A stretch of DNA of 62,000 nucleotides from Branchiostoma floridae (GCF_000003815.2 NC_049988.1:2164785-2226784); one strand, 5' to 3'. Counted from the stretch's first letter, positions 44,803 to 56,163 are shown. Made by a program: numbers and translations. Notes: generated from the letters alone by a model not told the origin.

Positions 44803-45362
44803 GCTTGGAAAGTTCGTTTTCTTCCTGCTAGTTGCAACATGTCCACACAAAGTTGTGTATGCTGTAAAGTTTGTGTTGCGAGGGGAAAGAGACTTTGTGG
44901 ACTTGTTGTTATCCATGAAATGGATACCCACAGTAACTATCACCGATATGCCACAGATCATTGCCCTGCATGCCAACAAAAGAAGTCCTGGTACATTCCA
45001 TCCTCATGATAGACGGCTGGCAGAGCCTACCACTGATAACATCCGAATATGGCAAAGGAGGGTGAGTTCAAGAAGGACTTGCCCTGTCTGACAGTGGGGG
45101 AAACAACTGGCGCACACAGCGACGCGACAGACAGGTTGTGGCAGAACATTCCTACCAACGTCAACTGCACCCTGCCACAGGCACATCTGAAAGATACTGT
45201 CTATTTGACTGGTTACATATTTGACAATTCCTCTCAGGGAAGGGAAATACTTAGGCAGGCTTCCCTTTTGTAGCAGTTGAGGGGGTGGTTGAACACTCAA
45301 GGGGTTGAGCAGCTATTCAGTATCCTGTCGACTATCAGTCGACACCATCTTGCTGTACGATA
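44803..45362 (+). pseudogene. HMGXB3/KDZ-like C-terminal remnant
   Basis: After TTTCCTTTAG the frame reads FFLLVATCPHKVVYAVKFVL, RGERDFVDLLLSMKWIPTVT, ITDMPQIIALHANKRSPGTF and HPHDRRLAEPTTDNIRIW. It then shifts to AHLKDTVYLTGYIFDNSSQG and REILRQASLL. A further piece has GWLNTQGVEQLFSILSTISR. The succession C-x-H-x-V-(V)-Y, RGE, P-x-x-x-x-x-D, N-x-R-x-P...GR-L, and N-T-(Q/E)-x-x-E-Q resembles the conserved C-terminal half of HMGXB3 and related transposase-derived proteins. Frame changes make it non-functional. Confidence 0.55.
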
Positions 45363-45442
45363 ATACTTGTAATACCAAATAATGGAAATGCATTGAAAGT
45401 GATTTATGAATTTCATATACAAAATCAGCTACATGACAGAGA

Positions 45443-45723
45443 ATGGACGGGTTAAGGAAAAAAACAGTACCTGTAAATGACCTGACATCATCAACAGTTC
45501 AGAAAGAGGAGGTAAGGCAGGATTACTCAATAACCCTTGGTATGAAAAGCCAAAACATTGTAACCATTTCTGATCTTGCTGACCAGAAATATTTGGAAAT
45601 GAATTATCATGAGCTCCTGGGGGAATGCTCTTAAGTTGACGTACAAATATCTGACAGTGACAGAAAATTGATTGAGGAAGTCACCAGAGACCAGGCACGG
45701 GATAGTTTCTTCAAACACAGCAT
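45443..45723 (+). pseudogene. coding remnant ahead of a YqaJ-like nuclease start
   Basis: Plus strand: NIVTISDLADQKYLEMNYHE, LLGECS, then TAA, then VDVQISDSDRKLIEEVTRDQ and ARDSFFKH. The I-E-x-x-T-x-x-Q-(A/S)-x-(D/S)-x-(F/W)-(F) phrase is how YqaJ-type exonuclease domains of invertebrate mobile elements begin. Here the nuclease domain is replaced by the 27-bp repeat. The assignment rests on a short motif. Confidence 0.4.
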
Positions 45724-46101
45724 CACCTCTTCAGGGAGCAGGGGCGGCCTCACCTCTTCAGGGAGCAGGGGCGGCCTCACCTCTTCAGGGAGCAGGGGCG
45801 GCCTCACCTCTTCAGGGAGCAGGGGCGGCCTCACCTCTTCAAGGAGCAGGGGCGGAATCACCTCTTCAGGGAGCAGGGGCGGCATCACCTCTTCATGGAG
45901 CAGGGGCGGCATCACCTCTTCAAGGAGCAGGGGCGGCCTCACCTCTTCATGGAGCTGGGGCGGCATCACCTCTTCAAGGAGCAGGGGCGGCATCACCTCT
46001 TCATGGAGCAGGGGCGGCATCACCTCTTCAATGAGCAGGGGCGGCATCACCTCTTCAGGGAGCAGGGGCGACATCACCTCTTCAGGGAGCAGGGGCGGCA
46101 T
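45724..46101. repeat. 27-bp tandem repeat, 14 copies, open in several frames
   Basis: The unit CACCTCTTCAGGGAGCAGGG plus GCGGCAT repeats 14 times in perfect 27-bp register. Because 27 is divisible by three, all plus frames and at least one minus frame stay open: TSSGSRGG(L/I), GAGAASPLQ, EQGRHHLF-R, and minus PPLLPEEVM. Which frame, if any, is translated cannot be told from the repeat itself. The upstream coding remnant enters it as TSSGSRGG. Confidence 0.93.
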
Positions 46102-46199
46102 CACGGAACAAAACTATCCAGATGTCTCCACGGCAAACGATGTCTTGTCGGCAAACAAAGAGGACAACCCGAATGTACTAACGTATGCTGTTTGAGAGA

Positions 46200-47135
46200 A
46201 GAGCCCCGATTGTAGCTCTGATAGTGACAGCGACCTGTTAGTTTACCGGTTAGAGTCTTCAGACGAGGACCCGTCCGATTTGTCGGACACGAACTCCGAG
46301 CCATTTGACAGCTCATTTTACATCGAGCCCCAGAGAACACCAATGGAAAGACCAACCAAGAAACGAACCGGTAAGGGCATCAACTATGTTAAACACTTTC
46401 TTTACTGCAAATATTTATCAAACAAGAGGACCAGAGGGGAAAAATGCGAGGTTCACTGTGTTTAGGCTGCAAAGCTTCACACTGCAGCAGCAGGAAACAA
46501 TTCTGAACTCACTAATGGTTACCAGGGGTGATACCAGGGCTGCTGGCACAGTTCTAAGCTAACGAGTTGGAAGGAGATGATGGGAGTAGCAACAGAGGAT
46601 CTGTGGTACCCAGGCCGACAAAAGCTGCCAAGAAAAAGCACTCCCGTGAGGATGAAGCCAAGAAGAGGAGGAAGAGTGACACTGTTTTCCACGAGTCTCA
46701 ATCTCAGGATGTCTTGTTTTGGAACTTTTGGTCACCAGACAGCATAGAATATAAAGCAAAAGATTTATAGGTTTAGAATTAGACAAAGGTAGTTGCATTT
46801 AGAGAAAGTGCAGGTGAAGACTCTCATATAAGATGTGTTTTCAGAGCAGTTTCATGTTCTTGAAGTTTTACAATTAGACAGATGCAGTTGCATTTAGTTT
46901 ATAGAGAAGGTGCAGGTGAAGACTCTCATAACATATAAGATGTGTTTTCAGAGCAGTTTCATGTGCTTCGAATTCAGAACATGCTTATAGACACCAGTAT
47001 CAAGTGGACGTGTTTTCTCATTGTAAATGGAACAATTTTCTAGCAACAGCAAAGGGTGCACAATATTATTACAACTTCTCGAAGGAATACTATTGACAAT
47101 ATCATGTACAAGGATTTTATCATTTTGGATTTCAG
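46200..47135. other. acidic/basic low-complexity coding debris, no assigned gene
   Basis: Plus-strand frames give SSDEDPSDLSDTNSEPFDSS near 46255 and RPTKAAKKKHSREDEAKKRR near 46610, each followed by stops. GCATTTAG...AGAAGGTGCAGGTGAAGACT is duplicated at 46795 and 46890. This is possibly the tail of the preceding mobile element. Confidence 0.35.
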
Positions 47136-47253
47136 ACCGACTGGACTCAGCATCAGATGGCCAACCTACCGTACTGGGAACGTTTCTTCGACGACCCTCT
47201 TCATGGTGCGGCCGCACACAAGTCTTACGAGGAATTTGTGATTGGGATGAACA
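47136..47253 (+). CDS. isolated exon with good splice sites, unknown family
   Basis: Acceptor TTGGATTTCAG and donor ATGAACA|GTAAGC enclose TDWTQHQMANLPYWERFFDD, then PLHGAAAHKSYEEFVIGMN. The frame is open throughout and codon use looks coding. No family recognised, and the neighbouring exons could not be linked with certainty. Confidence 0.45.
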
Positions 47254-49500
47254 GTAAGCTTGTTTCAGATTTTCAGTATGTTCAGATGTTGCGTGACTTT
47301 CTCTGATCTAAATAGCCCCATCAGGCCATAGCGGTACTTACCAAAGATTGCCCACGATTTGGCACGAAGCATGTATTTGCACGTACGGCGAGCTGTGTCC
47401 TTACTCAGTTTTGCTTTATAATTATACAGCTACAGTCATGACTCATGGCTGCCTTACTAGTGTCACTTCTACTGATAGACGTGTGTGTGTAGTCTAGCTT
47501 TTATGGTGCGGGGACTGACCAATATTAGATCATATTCTTCAATTGAACGTATTTTCTTCCATTCATATCACAAAAGTAGCAAATGTAGAAAACATGATAA
47601 TTTCTCCAGGCGTTTACCTTGAAATATCGATAAAGTTTTACAGGCTTAGAAGTCATGCCTGCCAACATCATCATCGTTTTTGAGAGAAGATAGTCTTTGA
47701 ATAACTCCACGGAACACTGTCGCAAAGTCCTCCCTCTCTACGGAAACGTGCTCATGAATTTCATTTCCGTGTCTTCCCTTCTCTTCATGCTTATTTCACA
47801 TTAAGCGATTTAGGATTATAACGAAAATTTTCCCAGCATATGCGTGTAAAGTTCTTAACACCATGGAAACCCGCGTATCGTCGTGAAACCGGTAATATCA
47901 TCCTGGTGTGATGGAATGTATAAGTAAGTTTATAGACGGCTCCGAACAAGACAAAATGCATCACAAAAATTGTGGTATATGTATACTGTCAATAATGTTT
48001 TGATTCAGCTCACTACGATAACTGCTTGGCCAAGATGCCCGCCAGGTAAAGAGGGCGGCAGATCATGGAGAAAAGCAAGGGCGCAATGGCATCGTGGTTG
48101 CGGTCCAGTGGCAGTGCTTTTTCAAGTCTCCATGGAGAAGGAGACCAGGTGTTCCCTGAGGTCAACAGCACTAGTGATTTCCAACCATGGATTTTATACA
48201 ATTATGTAAGACATTGTATACACACGTGTACGTTGTACTTGAAAAAAGTTTAGTCTTAGTGCTTTCATGGATGACGTGCACGTTACATCATATAAGTAAT
48301 ATCAAGTCTTAATCTAACTCCAACTAGAGTTCGGGGACCTCATACCTCCATGAAATATTTATTGCTTTTTTGTGGATGGTATGTATGTTTATATTCGGTT
48401 GTATTTGAGAGTAATGGTTATATAATATAAATGTTATGGGAAAGTAGTGGTGTATTTATTTAATGACACAGAGGATGTCCATCTGATTAGTAATTATCAA
48501 AATGTGACACTTAATTGTGTAATGTGCGTTTAAGAGGTCGACGGCATATGGTAGCGTGGTGTTCCTTAAGCTTGATGTTTGGCATTTAAAATGTCTACGG
48601 TTGTCAGCATTATTGAGGTTCGGCTATGTGCCTCAGAGCTGTGTGGTGGGAGGAAGTTGGGAAACTCAGAAAGAAGAAGGGATGTGGCCAACTTTAGTCA
48701 GATGGTGATTTGATTTTCCACCAATATGTCATAACACCAGCTGTTCACACGGTACAAAAACGAGATGCACACTTTCCTCTGACAGCCCTACACCAACTGT
48801 AAGATGAATACCAAACAGCTGTCACCTCACCATCTGCTTTGAGCTAAGCCCATTAACAAACACATGACGCACGATGCCTGTACCAATATATCTCAAATAT
48901 AGGGGTGATTTCTGATATTATTACATCGATTATAACGACAGATACGGCTCCCAAAATCTCATCGATTCGAGCTTTCATCACACCCCACCAACAGAACAAG
49001 TATGAAACCAATCCATCTAGCCGTTCTTGAGTAATCATCTACACAGACAGAGACACATAACAGAAAATATAACCTCCATTCCATGACATTTCATGGAGGT
49101 AATTAAAGGTAGGAAGTGTGATAAAACATCGGACAAACGATTAAGAAATGTGTGTTTTGAGAAATGCACAAAGATGAACTGGGATGAGTTTTGGATGTTT
49201 AATTTTTGGGGAGTGTACCAGTGTGTAATGGTCCATTTTTTATAGTAACAGGATTTTTTTTTAAATTCCCTTTGTCTGTGTAGGTATAGAGATATCCTAT
49301 GTTTAACTGCAAATGATTAATGGCTTTCAAAGTTTGGTACTGAAAAAATTAACTATGCTGTAGCTGTATTCAACACCGTAAAGCACTCGTCGGTCTTGCA
49401 GGACCGTGAGTAGTACTAAACTCCACACAATGTACTTATTGTTTTTAACATATTTCAACAGATTGCCTAATATATGGTATGTTCTTTTAAATTTGTGCAG
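47254..49500. other. gene-poor stretch
   Basis: No recognised element. 48860-49100 contains ATTATTACATCGATTATAAC and CATGGAGGTAATTAA, common intergenic-type sequence, with ATTCCATGACATTTCATGGA forming a short inverted repeat near 49078. Confidence 0.4.
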
Positions 49501-49713
49501 GCTATTCATGAAGGCAGCACAGCCCATATGAATGGCAGTCTTGCCAGTTACACGTGGACATTGGAGGACGCCACCAGGGAATCCAGATCCCACTTTCGAG
49601 GCGGGAGACCACGAGTGGACCCTGTTTATGCTACCAACAAACAGGGATTCGAGGAGGCACCTAGGTGTCTTCCTTGGGATGAAGAGTGGCAACCCTGCCA
49701 TTGTGATGGCTAG
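49501..49713 (+). pseudogene. MATH-domain-like exon fragment
   Basis: Between TTTGTGCAG and GCTAG|GTATGT one frame (from 49532) reads GNPDPTFEAGDHEWTLFMLP, then TNRDSRRHLGVFLGMKSGNP. The S/P-x-F-x-(A)-G-x-x-x-W-x-L-x-(M)-x-P...H-(L)-(S/G)-V-F-L pattern is that of MATH (TRAF-type) domains. An in-frame TGA precedes the ATG at 49532, so the exon is broken or only its 3' part is coding. Confidence 0.4.
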
Positions 49714-51160
49714 GTATGTTATGATTGTTGTTATTTTCTGCGTTGGATATTAAATACCTATTTCATCAAAGAAAAGCTGAATCTGTAGACGAGATTTTCA
49801 AGGCTCTACAATGACTTGGGTATGCAGTCAGACGGCGCGAAGTCCACCAGTTGAGAAAAGAGATACCAGAGGTCACTGCCGTTACAGCTTCTTTTGGAAC
49901 AAAGCTCCATTGACTCCTATTCGTGCAGATGACATTCTACAGAGACGTCAAATAGACTTGGTTGATCTGTTTTCCCGCCAGATCATAGTAAGAGCACATT
50001 GATTCTTCCGTGTTTGAATAAATAAATAAATGACTGGAATTCCATACTTGTAGCATTATGCTAATTAGTAGAACATTTACCTACTTTTCAGTAAAATACC
50101 ATCGTTTCTCTAATTTGCAATGGTAAGATTTCCATTCTTTGAACACTTTGTTATTTTGGAGTAGAGAACATGATCAACATTCTATGCAAAAGAGGACCTT
50201 ATTTGCATAATCAATGGGAAATATTTATAATACTTCACTTCAAAAGATTACTATCAAAGGTTAAGGTATGTGGTCATGGAACTCTAATTTTCCTGTTTTA
50301 TGTGCAAGAGTGTTCAATGCTTTGGAATATATTTTCACAGGACAACAAGTGTTTAGGTACGTTTTATCAAACCATGATGTCTTCAGCCGTTATTTAACGA
50401 TACACCCACTGCAGACCAAATCTGCATCAGGTGTGGCGAGGCAGCTTTTCAGGATGAGTACAGGATTTGGCGTTACGTAGTATTTGTTCAACCTTGTGTG
50501 GTATTCAATTGCTGTTCTGATTCTGCATGAAGACTTCTTGTATTCTTGGCAATAAAAACATAATCAGACAAAGAAACATTTATTTACGAATTATGAACTT
50601 TCACCGTATCATTTTGAGGGTCTGCCTAAACACCACAAAGGACTCTTATATGCAATGTTTATTGGTTAACGACCTTGTGTACGCTCTGGAGACATTGTTT
50701 ATACATTTATCAATTTAAAAAATGCAGCAATTCCTACGTATTCACCTGTTATTTCAAGTTAGTCCGGTTTCAAGATTAAAGCGATTCTTGGCCACCGTGT
50801 TGGATCATGCGTGCTTGCACTTGAGGCTCAAAACACTTAGAATAAAAATTTTTGAGTTGACAATGATAGAAAAATATTGCAGTATGCCATAATATATGAA
50901 CCAACAACTTCTATAGTTTCATCGCCCTGACGTCTATGGACCGAGGAAGGTATCGAGAACTTCCCAATGAAGACTAAGATACGGCTGATGGTCGGACAGT
51001 GAATGCTTTCCTACACCCCACCTCTAAAAAATAAAAGTTTACGATTACAATAATTTTACTACAATTATAATAACATTCGTCAGGCCTTGAGAGTTTGGGA
51101 TATTTTGTTGCCTTTGAACGAAACTTAACTTGATTTTTTTTCATGGCTGTAACGACAAAA
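49714..51160. other. no assigned gene; one small coding-like piece
   Basis: 49852-50002 (RDTRGHCRYSFFWNKAPLTP, IRADDILQRRQIDLVDLFSR) could be an exon of unknown family. The remainder is AT-rich without motifs. Confidence 0.35.
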
Positions 51161-51179
51161 TCACAGTTTGTAACGACTG

Positions 51180-51616
51180 GAATCATGAAGTATTTCTTGT
51201 ACGGGCTGTTGGGTTACGGCCAGCGCAGAGCTTTGTTCGAACTGTGTGACATCAATGGAGCCATCACCCACCCCATTGTCCAGAAAGAGAAGGCTCCGGT
51301 TATCCAGACAGCTATAGACGAGTGACTCTTTCTGGAGGAAAGAGACTATCCATGTAGTGTCGTGGTAAGACTGTGTAGAATCCTCCGTACACTTTTTGTT
51401 TCCTTATTATCTTTTTCATTTTCCTAATGGTTTGACGATGAAAGCTCTTTGGTTTGACACACGAGTAATGTACTATTTTACATGTTATAGGTCATTGTGC
51501 TTCACCAACTAATCCACGTGCATAAGTATCTGGAGAGGTACGGGCCGGTACATGAGTACTGGATGTTTGTTTTCGAACAAATGATGCACGTGATCTCCAC
51601 CAGTCACCAACAGAAG
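51180..51616 (+). pseudogene. DUF4218-like (EnSpm/CACTA) fragment, two exons
   Basis: The first exon reads YGLLGYGQRRALFELCDING, then AITHPIVQKEKAPVIQTAID. A TGA (51323) follows, then LFLEERDYPCSVV to a donor (GTCGTG|GTAAGA). The second exon (51491-51616, donor CAGAAG|GTACCT) reads VIVLHQLIHVHKYLERYGPV, then HEYWMFVFEQMMHVISTSHQ. The (H)-x-(L)...Y-G-P-V-x-x-x-W-M-(F/Y)-x-(F)-E-x-(M) pattern is that of DUF4218, found downstream of TNP2/CACTA transposases. Both exons are phase 0. The stop makes it a pseudogene. Confidence 0.55.
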
Positions 51617-54488
51617 GTACCTTGGTCATCGAATCGCTTTTGGTGAGTTTTTGTATGTTTTAGTACTTAGATAGTGTGACAGCGGTCCTTTGTTGTGCTA
51701 TCGCATTTGTCCGCTAGCGATAGGTTAGGGATTTTCCGCCCTTCTAGTGACATAACAATTCAGAGTAACGCGTCCGCCGAATCATTGCCACTGTCATATT
51801 TGATAGCAACTACTAAAATATTCTGAAGGTCATCTCCACAATCTCTACCCCCTATGGTTTCAGTTGGCTTCCTGCAACACTTGTTGCACTGTATATAAAA
51901 GAGGCCATCAAGGAAAACTGTTTAATGATATTCATTTCCTAATGATGCCTTTTGCTCAGGTAGTGGACATCTGCAGGCAGCAGAGACGACCATGGGTCGT
52001 CATAGTTGCCGAGCCAATGATATCGACAGATACAAGGTTAACTTCACAATTATCAGTCTGCAAACATTTGAATAGTGGCATGTCAAGATATTAAATTTCT
52101 TCAATCTGTACACCTTTACCTTAATGAAATAGTTACATTATCGAATTTGAACTACACACCATTGCTCTTATCAACATTATGATAAATCATAGATTCATTT
52201 TGAAAAAAGTACTTTTGTAGCCTCGACAGGTTTATGGATACATCGACATTTGGAAACATATTTGAGACACAACACGCAAGGAGGCCTGCACTGCTCGGCC
52301 ATGCAACGCCTTCGTATAGAGGACATGATCATGACAACTCTAAGTGTTTTGCTATTATGTACAAATCATACCTGACATGTTGATACATAAGGCTCCATGC
52401 TATTTTTTTTCATAGTTGTATAGACAATATTATCATGATTTCACAAATTGTCCTTTACCCATATACATTGCATGTCAAATTCCATTTTAGGTCCTTCTAG
52501 TTGTTTAGGCATACCCAGCCTTGGCCCATAGCCCATGCCCATGATTTGGACATTAACAGACCAGGACATGCCATGATCTTTTTGTGTGGAGTGTACTTTC
52601 ATGGATATGGCTCTCCCCAAACACAGGACTTGCAATTACATTCTAGCTAAAAGACCAAAGCTAAGGTACTCATTTCCAGAGTGAAGTGAGGAAAGTGAAT
52701 GGCACAACATCATGTTGTAGAGTATTCAAACCCGGGTACCCAGGACTTACATATGGGCTTGAAGAGGAGGTCAGAATAATTTGTAGAGCATGCAATGATG
52801 TATGATCATGTTTTTCAAGACAAAGAAAACCTACAGTCCCGCAACCCCATACCTCAAATTGCTCAATGTTTTAACCTGATTAAACTGATACATTATGTGC
52901 TTCTCATTCAGTATGCAAAATACGTCCTCATTTGCATAAATCTTACTAATAGGTGATCATCTCCTCCTCTAACCCAAACAACAGAAATAGACTTATCTGA
53001 AGGAAGTATAGCATTCATAATATAAGTGAGGTCCTCAATTGCATCATTTTTCCCACAATGTTGTCCTTCAAGTACATATAGCTTGCAAAAACCACAAGAA
53101 TGTAATTCCCATTCCCAGGGGCACTTGGGAGTAGAGAAGTGTACGTTATTACGAGCCAAATCAGCTGTGTAATGGCCAGGAATATACAAAAAAATTGCAG
53201 CATGCTAAACCTGCCAGAAACACGAGAATTCACAGTAACTGAAGTTAAAGGAGACAATGGAAAACAGTGGAAATGGACCTCTTCACAGTATACCAACAAT
53301 GGTGCCTGCTTGTAGTAGAATACTAACCTTGATGAAATGTTGTGTTTAGAACTATGTATCGGTTAACAAGATAAAAAAAATTGTTTCTAGCTACATATAA
53401 TATCTATGACATAACAATACGTTTATTTCCTGGCGGACAATACGTTATAAGTCAGTTGAAGGTAATTCTATCCGCAGTGTACACGTTTTCTCACTGTTTC
53501 TATCTTGCTATCTCTTATATTCTGCATGGATGATCTACAAGCTTGGTGTCTCGACTACAAGAGGAAAATTGAGTCAAAGATACAGCCTCATCCCTCAACA
53601 TACTGCTTAATTTGGAATGGTGGGACAAAGTCATCCTCCCCTTACAGTGTTATCAACGTCTCGTGGTTCCCGGATTCCCCCAGTTTACGCGTCGACAGTT
53701 CTACGTTCATAGAGCAGCTTACATGGTGTATTCTGGTAGACTAGATCTACAAAATCTACATGTTTGCCATCGCTGTCACTCTCCCCTCTACCATCATCTG
53801 TCTTAGGAGACATAGTCAGTTAACAAGTGAAAGGCAACAGGAGTGTAACAGTCACGGAGACAAGCCAGATTGTATTTTTGAGTAGAGTAGGCAAGGTAAG
53901 ACTACAATTTCTTTCTCAGTCTGTATCTGTAAGGATTCGGTTGGAGATTATTCTGCACCACCAGTATGAATGTTCCACTGGACGCAATTCATGCACCGCG
54001 AACATTTCTGTATTTACAGATTATTGTGGTACTAGCATTTTGTGGTATTGCATCTTTTAGTCAAACCGCAGGCACTTTATAACATGTTTCGTGGTTCCCG
54101 GATTCCCCCAGTTCACGCGTCTAAGATGTTGTAACATCCTCCCTGGATATCGGTATGCGAATTTCGTAATACGGATAAAACGTCATTGATTTAACATACT
54201 ATAATGTAAAGAAATGGTAGGAAAATTGTATTGTCTTAATCTTCTGTGAAGTAGCTTTAACGTTGGTTCATTCAGCGCATTTGATGAAATCTGTTGAAAC
54301 ATCATCAGGCTCATTTCTACAAAATAATTAGACAATTGAAAATCTGAATGGAACGTCCATAGTTCCATCAATCCCCCTGTAAACTAAAACTATGCAGTCT
54401 CAAAGCAGATGTTTAAAATCAGTTGAAAGCTAGATAAGACTGGTTGGTTTGATCGCTGGCCTGAAATGTGCTGACATTGTGTCCACAG
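51617..54488. other. gene-poor stretch with a short duplication
   Basis: A block of about 32 bp (CGTGGTTCCCGGATTCCCCC, then AGTT(T/C)ACGCGTC) occurs at about 53660 and again at about 54090. 52908-53299 has minus-strand open frames (CPWEWELHSCGFCKLYVLEG) without a recognised family. Nothing else found. Confidence 0.4.
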
Positions 54489-54839
54489 AGGCTGTGGCTC
54501 CAAAGAAGGCGCCAAAGAAGACTGCGAAGGAGAAGATGACTGTGCAGAAGAGTTCTGCCACACAGAAGAGTAAGAAGGCGAAGAAGACTGCGAAGGAGAA
54601 GACGACTGTGCAGAAGAGTTCTGCCACACAGAAGAGTAAGAAGGCGAAGAAGACTGCGAAGGAGAAGACGACTGTGCAGAAGAGTGCTGCCACACAGAAG
54701 AGTGAGGAGAAGGATGCTGCAGAAGAAGCATCCGCAGTAGAGGCAGCAGCTGAAAAACACCCTTTCATGCTGTTTCCTCAGTGTCACATGAAGTATTCGC
54801 ACGCTGGTCTGATTGATGCGGAGGCTATAGATGAGCTGG
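54489..54839 (+). CDS. lysine-rich repeat exon, unknown protein
   Basis: Acceptor ATTGTGTCCACAG and donor GAGCTGG|GTAAGA enclose an open frame. It begins EAVAPKKAPKKTAKEK and contains three 22-residue repeats (KKTAKEKTTVQKSSATQKSK plus KA; 66-bp DNA unit, 54509-54706). It ends KHPFMLFPQCHMKYSHAGLI, then DAEAIDELG. The repeats resemble lysine/alanine/threonine-rich tails of histone-H1-like or other nucleic-acid-binding proteins, but there is no globular domain. The minus-strand frames are shadows of the repeat. Confidence 0.5.
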
Positions 54840-55011
54840 GTAAGAATTCAGATAAAAACAATAATACCGCAACGGGTTGACCGACAGCTCTCAGGACAAG
54901 CTTGTTGGAATCGACACATAACAATGACATACCAGAACTGCAATCGTTTTCTGTGGTCTGTTCTGATTACGAAATCTTACAAGTTCTTGTTCCGATTATT
55001 TTTCTTCTAGA

Positions 55012-55207
55012 CCTTGATGTCCATTGGATGCCCCACATAACGCCATACATAGCAAATTATGGTCCAACCAAATCTTACTGGATGTACATATACGAGAGAA
55101 TGAACCATTTCCTGTCGGAGAGGGCGACAAGTAACAAGCATCCAGAGGCTGCAGCAGTATCGAGTAGATATATTCCTGGTTTCTTATTACATTTTACACT
55201 ATATTAG
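55012..55207 (+). pseudogene. second DUF4218-like fragment
   Basis: After TTTTTCTTCTAG the frame reads DLDVHWMPHITPYIANYGPT, then KSYWMYIYERMNHFLSERAT, then SNKHPEAAAVSSRY. It aligns with the piece at 51491 (V-H...Y-G-P-(V/T)-x-x-Y-W-M-(F/Y)-x-(F/Y)-E) but is clearly diverged. The continuing N-K-x-P-E-A-A-(A)-x-x-x-x-Y segment strengthens the DUF4218 call. No catalytic transposase domain adjoins. Confidence 0.6.
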
Positions 55208-55282
55208 CAACTCGTGTAGTTGGACTGTGTTGAATGTATTGTATCGTTTACACTGGTGACGAGTGTGACGAGGTCCTGAGAT

Positions 55283-55939
55283 TTGAAAGGCGTGGACCTA
55301 ACATGTCTACCAGAAACACCAATAGGAAACAAATACCTTTTCACAGCGACAGATTACTACACCAAGTGGGTGGAAGCCTTCCCAATCAAGTCAAAGTCTG
55401 CCAATGAAGACTTCTATCTGCACGGGGCTGTGGGTGCAATTCTAACCGATCAGGGCAAAATAACCGGGGGACTGACCACGCAGCAACAGGACAGTTTGTC
55501 AAAAATCAATCATATGTACTGCAATCTCCATGCACTTATTGGATTTGCAACATATGCAGATGCAGCCCTTACTGAGCTTGAAACAAAAGTGTGGTGGCAA
55601 AGAGATGGGCCGCTGGGCGTGGCGGATCTTCGCGAGTTCCAAGATAAGAGTGGAAAGACTGCGCCACACAAAGGCTCACCATGTTCTGCCTTTGGGCCAG
55701 AGGGAAGCCAAATTCAGACATTCAAGGATTTTCTACACTTGTCCTTTACGTCCGTTGATGGTGAGGAGGTGCAGAACAAGAAGAGCCTTGTCAAACTGAT
55801 TTCGTTCCGTGCAAACCGGTTCAACATCGTGTTTCAAGCCGCTGCAGCAGTGTACCACCACAAAGAAGATATCCGGATATTGTTTGAAGAGGGGTTCGTG
55901 AAGGCGTGTACAGAATTCTATAAATTATTTTCTACCTAG
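55283..55939 (+). CDS. chimeric ORF: Gypsy-type integrase start fused to an unrelated mobile-element domain
   Basis: 218 codons without a stop. Residues 4-40 (VDLTCLPETPIGNKYLFTAT, then DYYTKWVEAFPIKSKSA) are the start of a Ty3/Gypsy retroviral-type integrase core with its first Asp, and AILTDQGK near residue 56 carries the second. From about residue 60 the text changes to GGLTTQQQDSLSKINHMYCN, LHALIGFATYADAALTELET and later SFRANRFNIVFQAAAAVYHH. This last is a motif (F-R-x-N-R-F-N-I-x-F) of another uncharacterised transposon-protein family. The third catalytic residue of the integrase is missing. The start codon is unclear (TTG at 55283), so it may be an exon. Confidence 0.55.
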   Translation: MKGVDLTCLPETPIGNKYLFTATDYYTKWVEAFPIKSKSANEDFYLHGAVGAILTDQGKITGGLTTQQQDSLSKINHMYCNLHALIGFATYADAALTELETKVWWQRDGPLGVADLREFQDKSGKTAPHKGSPCSAFGPEGSQIQTFKDFLHLSFTSVDGEEVQNKKSLVKLISFRANRFNIVFQAAAAVYHHKEDIRILFEEGFVKACTEFYKLFST

Positions 55940-56040
55940 AATACTCAGGAACCAGATGGGATGTATTTTACATTGCACATTTAAGGGTCTCATTAAATCC
56001 AATGCTTACAACTAATAGCAACTGCTTTTTTTTTCAACAG

Positions 56041-56163
56041 GACTATGGTGGCCACTTGCCAAACACCCTTTGCTTGCAGCTGGACAACTCTGCAAAAGAA
56101 TGCAAGAATAAGTTCATCATAGCTTTCTCTGTGTGGCTTGTAAAGCTCGGAATTTTCAAAAAG
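56041..56163 (+). CDS. transposase-like exon (QLDN...ECKNK), plus-strand copy
   Basis: Acceptor TTTTTCAACAG and donor AAAAAG|GTACAC enclose 41 codons in phase 0: DYGGHLPNTLCLQLDNSAKE, then CKNKFIIAFSVWLVKLGIFK. It matches the minus-strand exon 30048-30173 in content, phase and boundaries. Confidence 0.65.

Noticed and set aside
45631-46104. 157-codon minus-strand ORF rich in PPLLPEEV
   Set aside because: Arises from the 27-bp repeat; no upstream or downstream coding context on that strand.
54390-54802. Minus-strand Ser/Leu-rich ORFs over the lysine-rich exon
   Set aside because: Complement of the 66-bp repeat; the plus strand has splice sites and a sensible tail.
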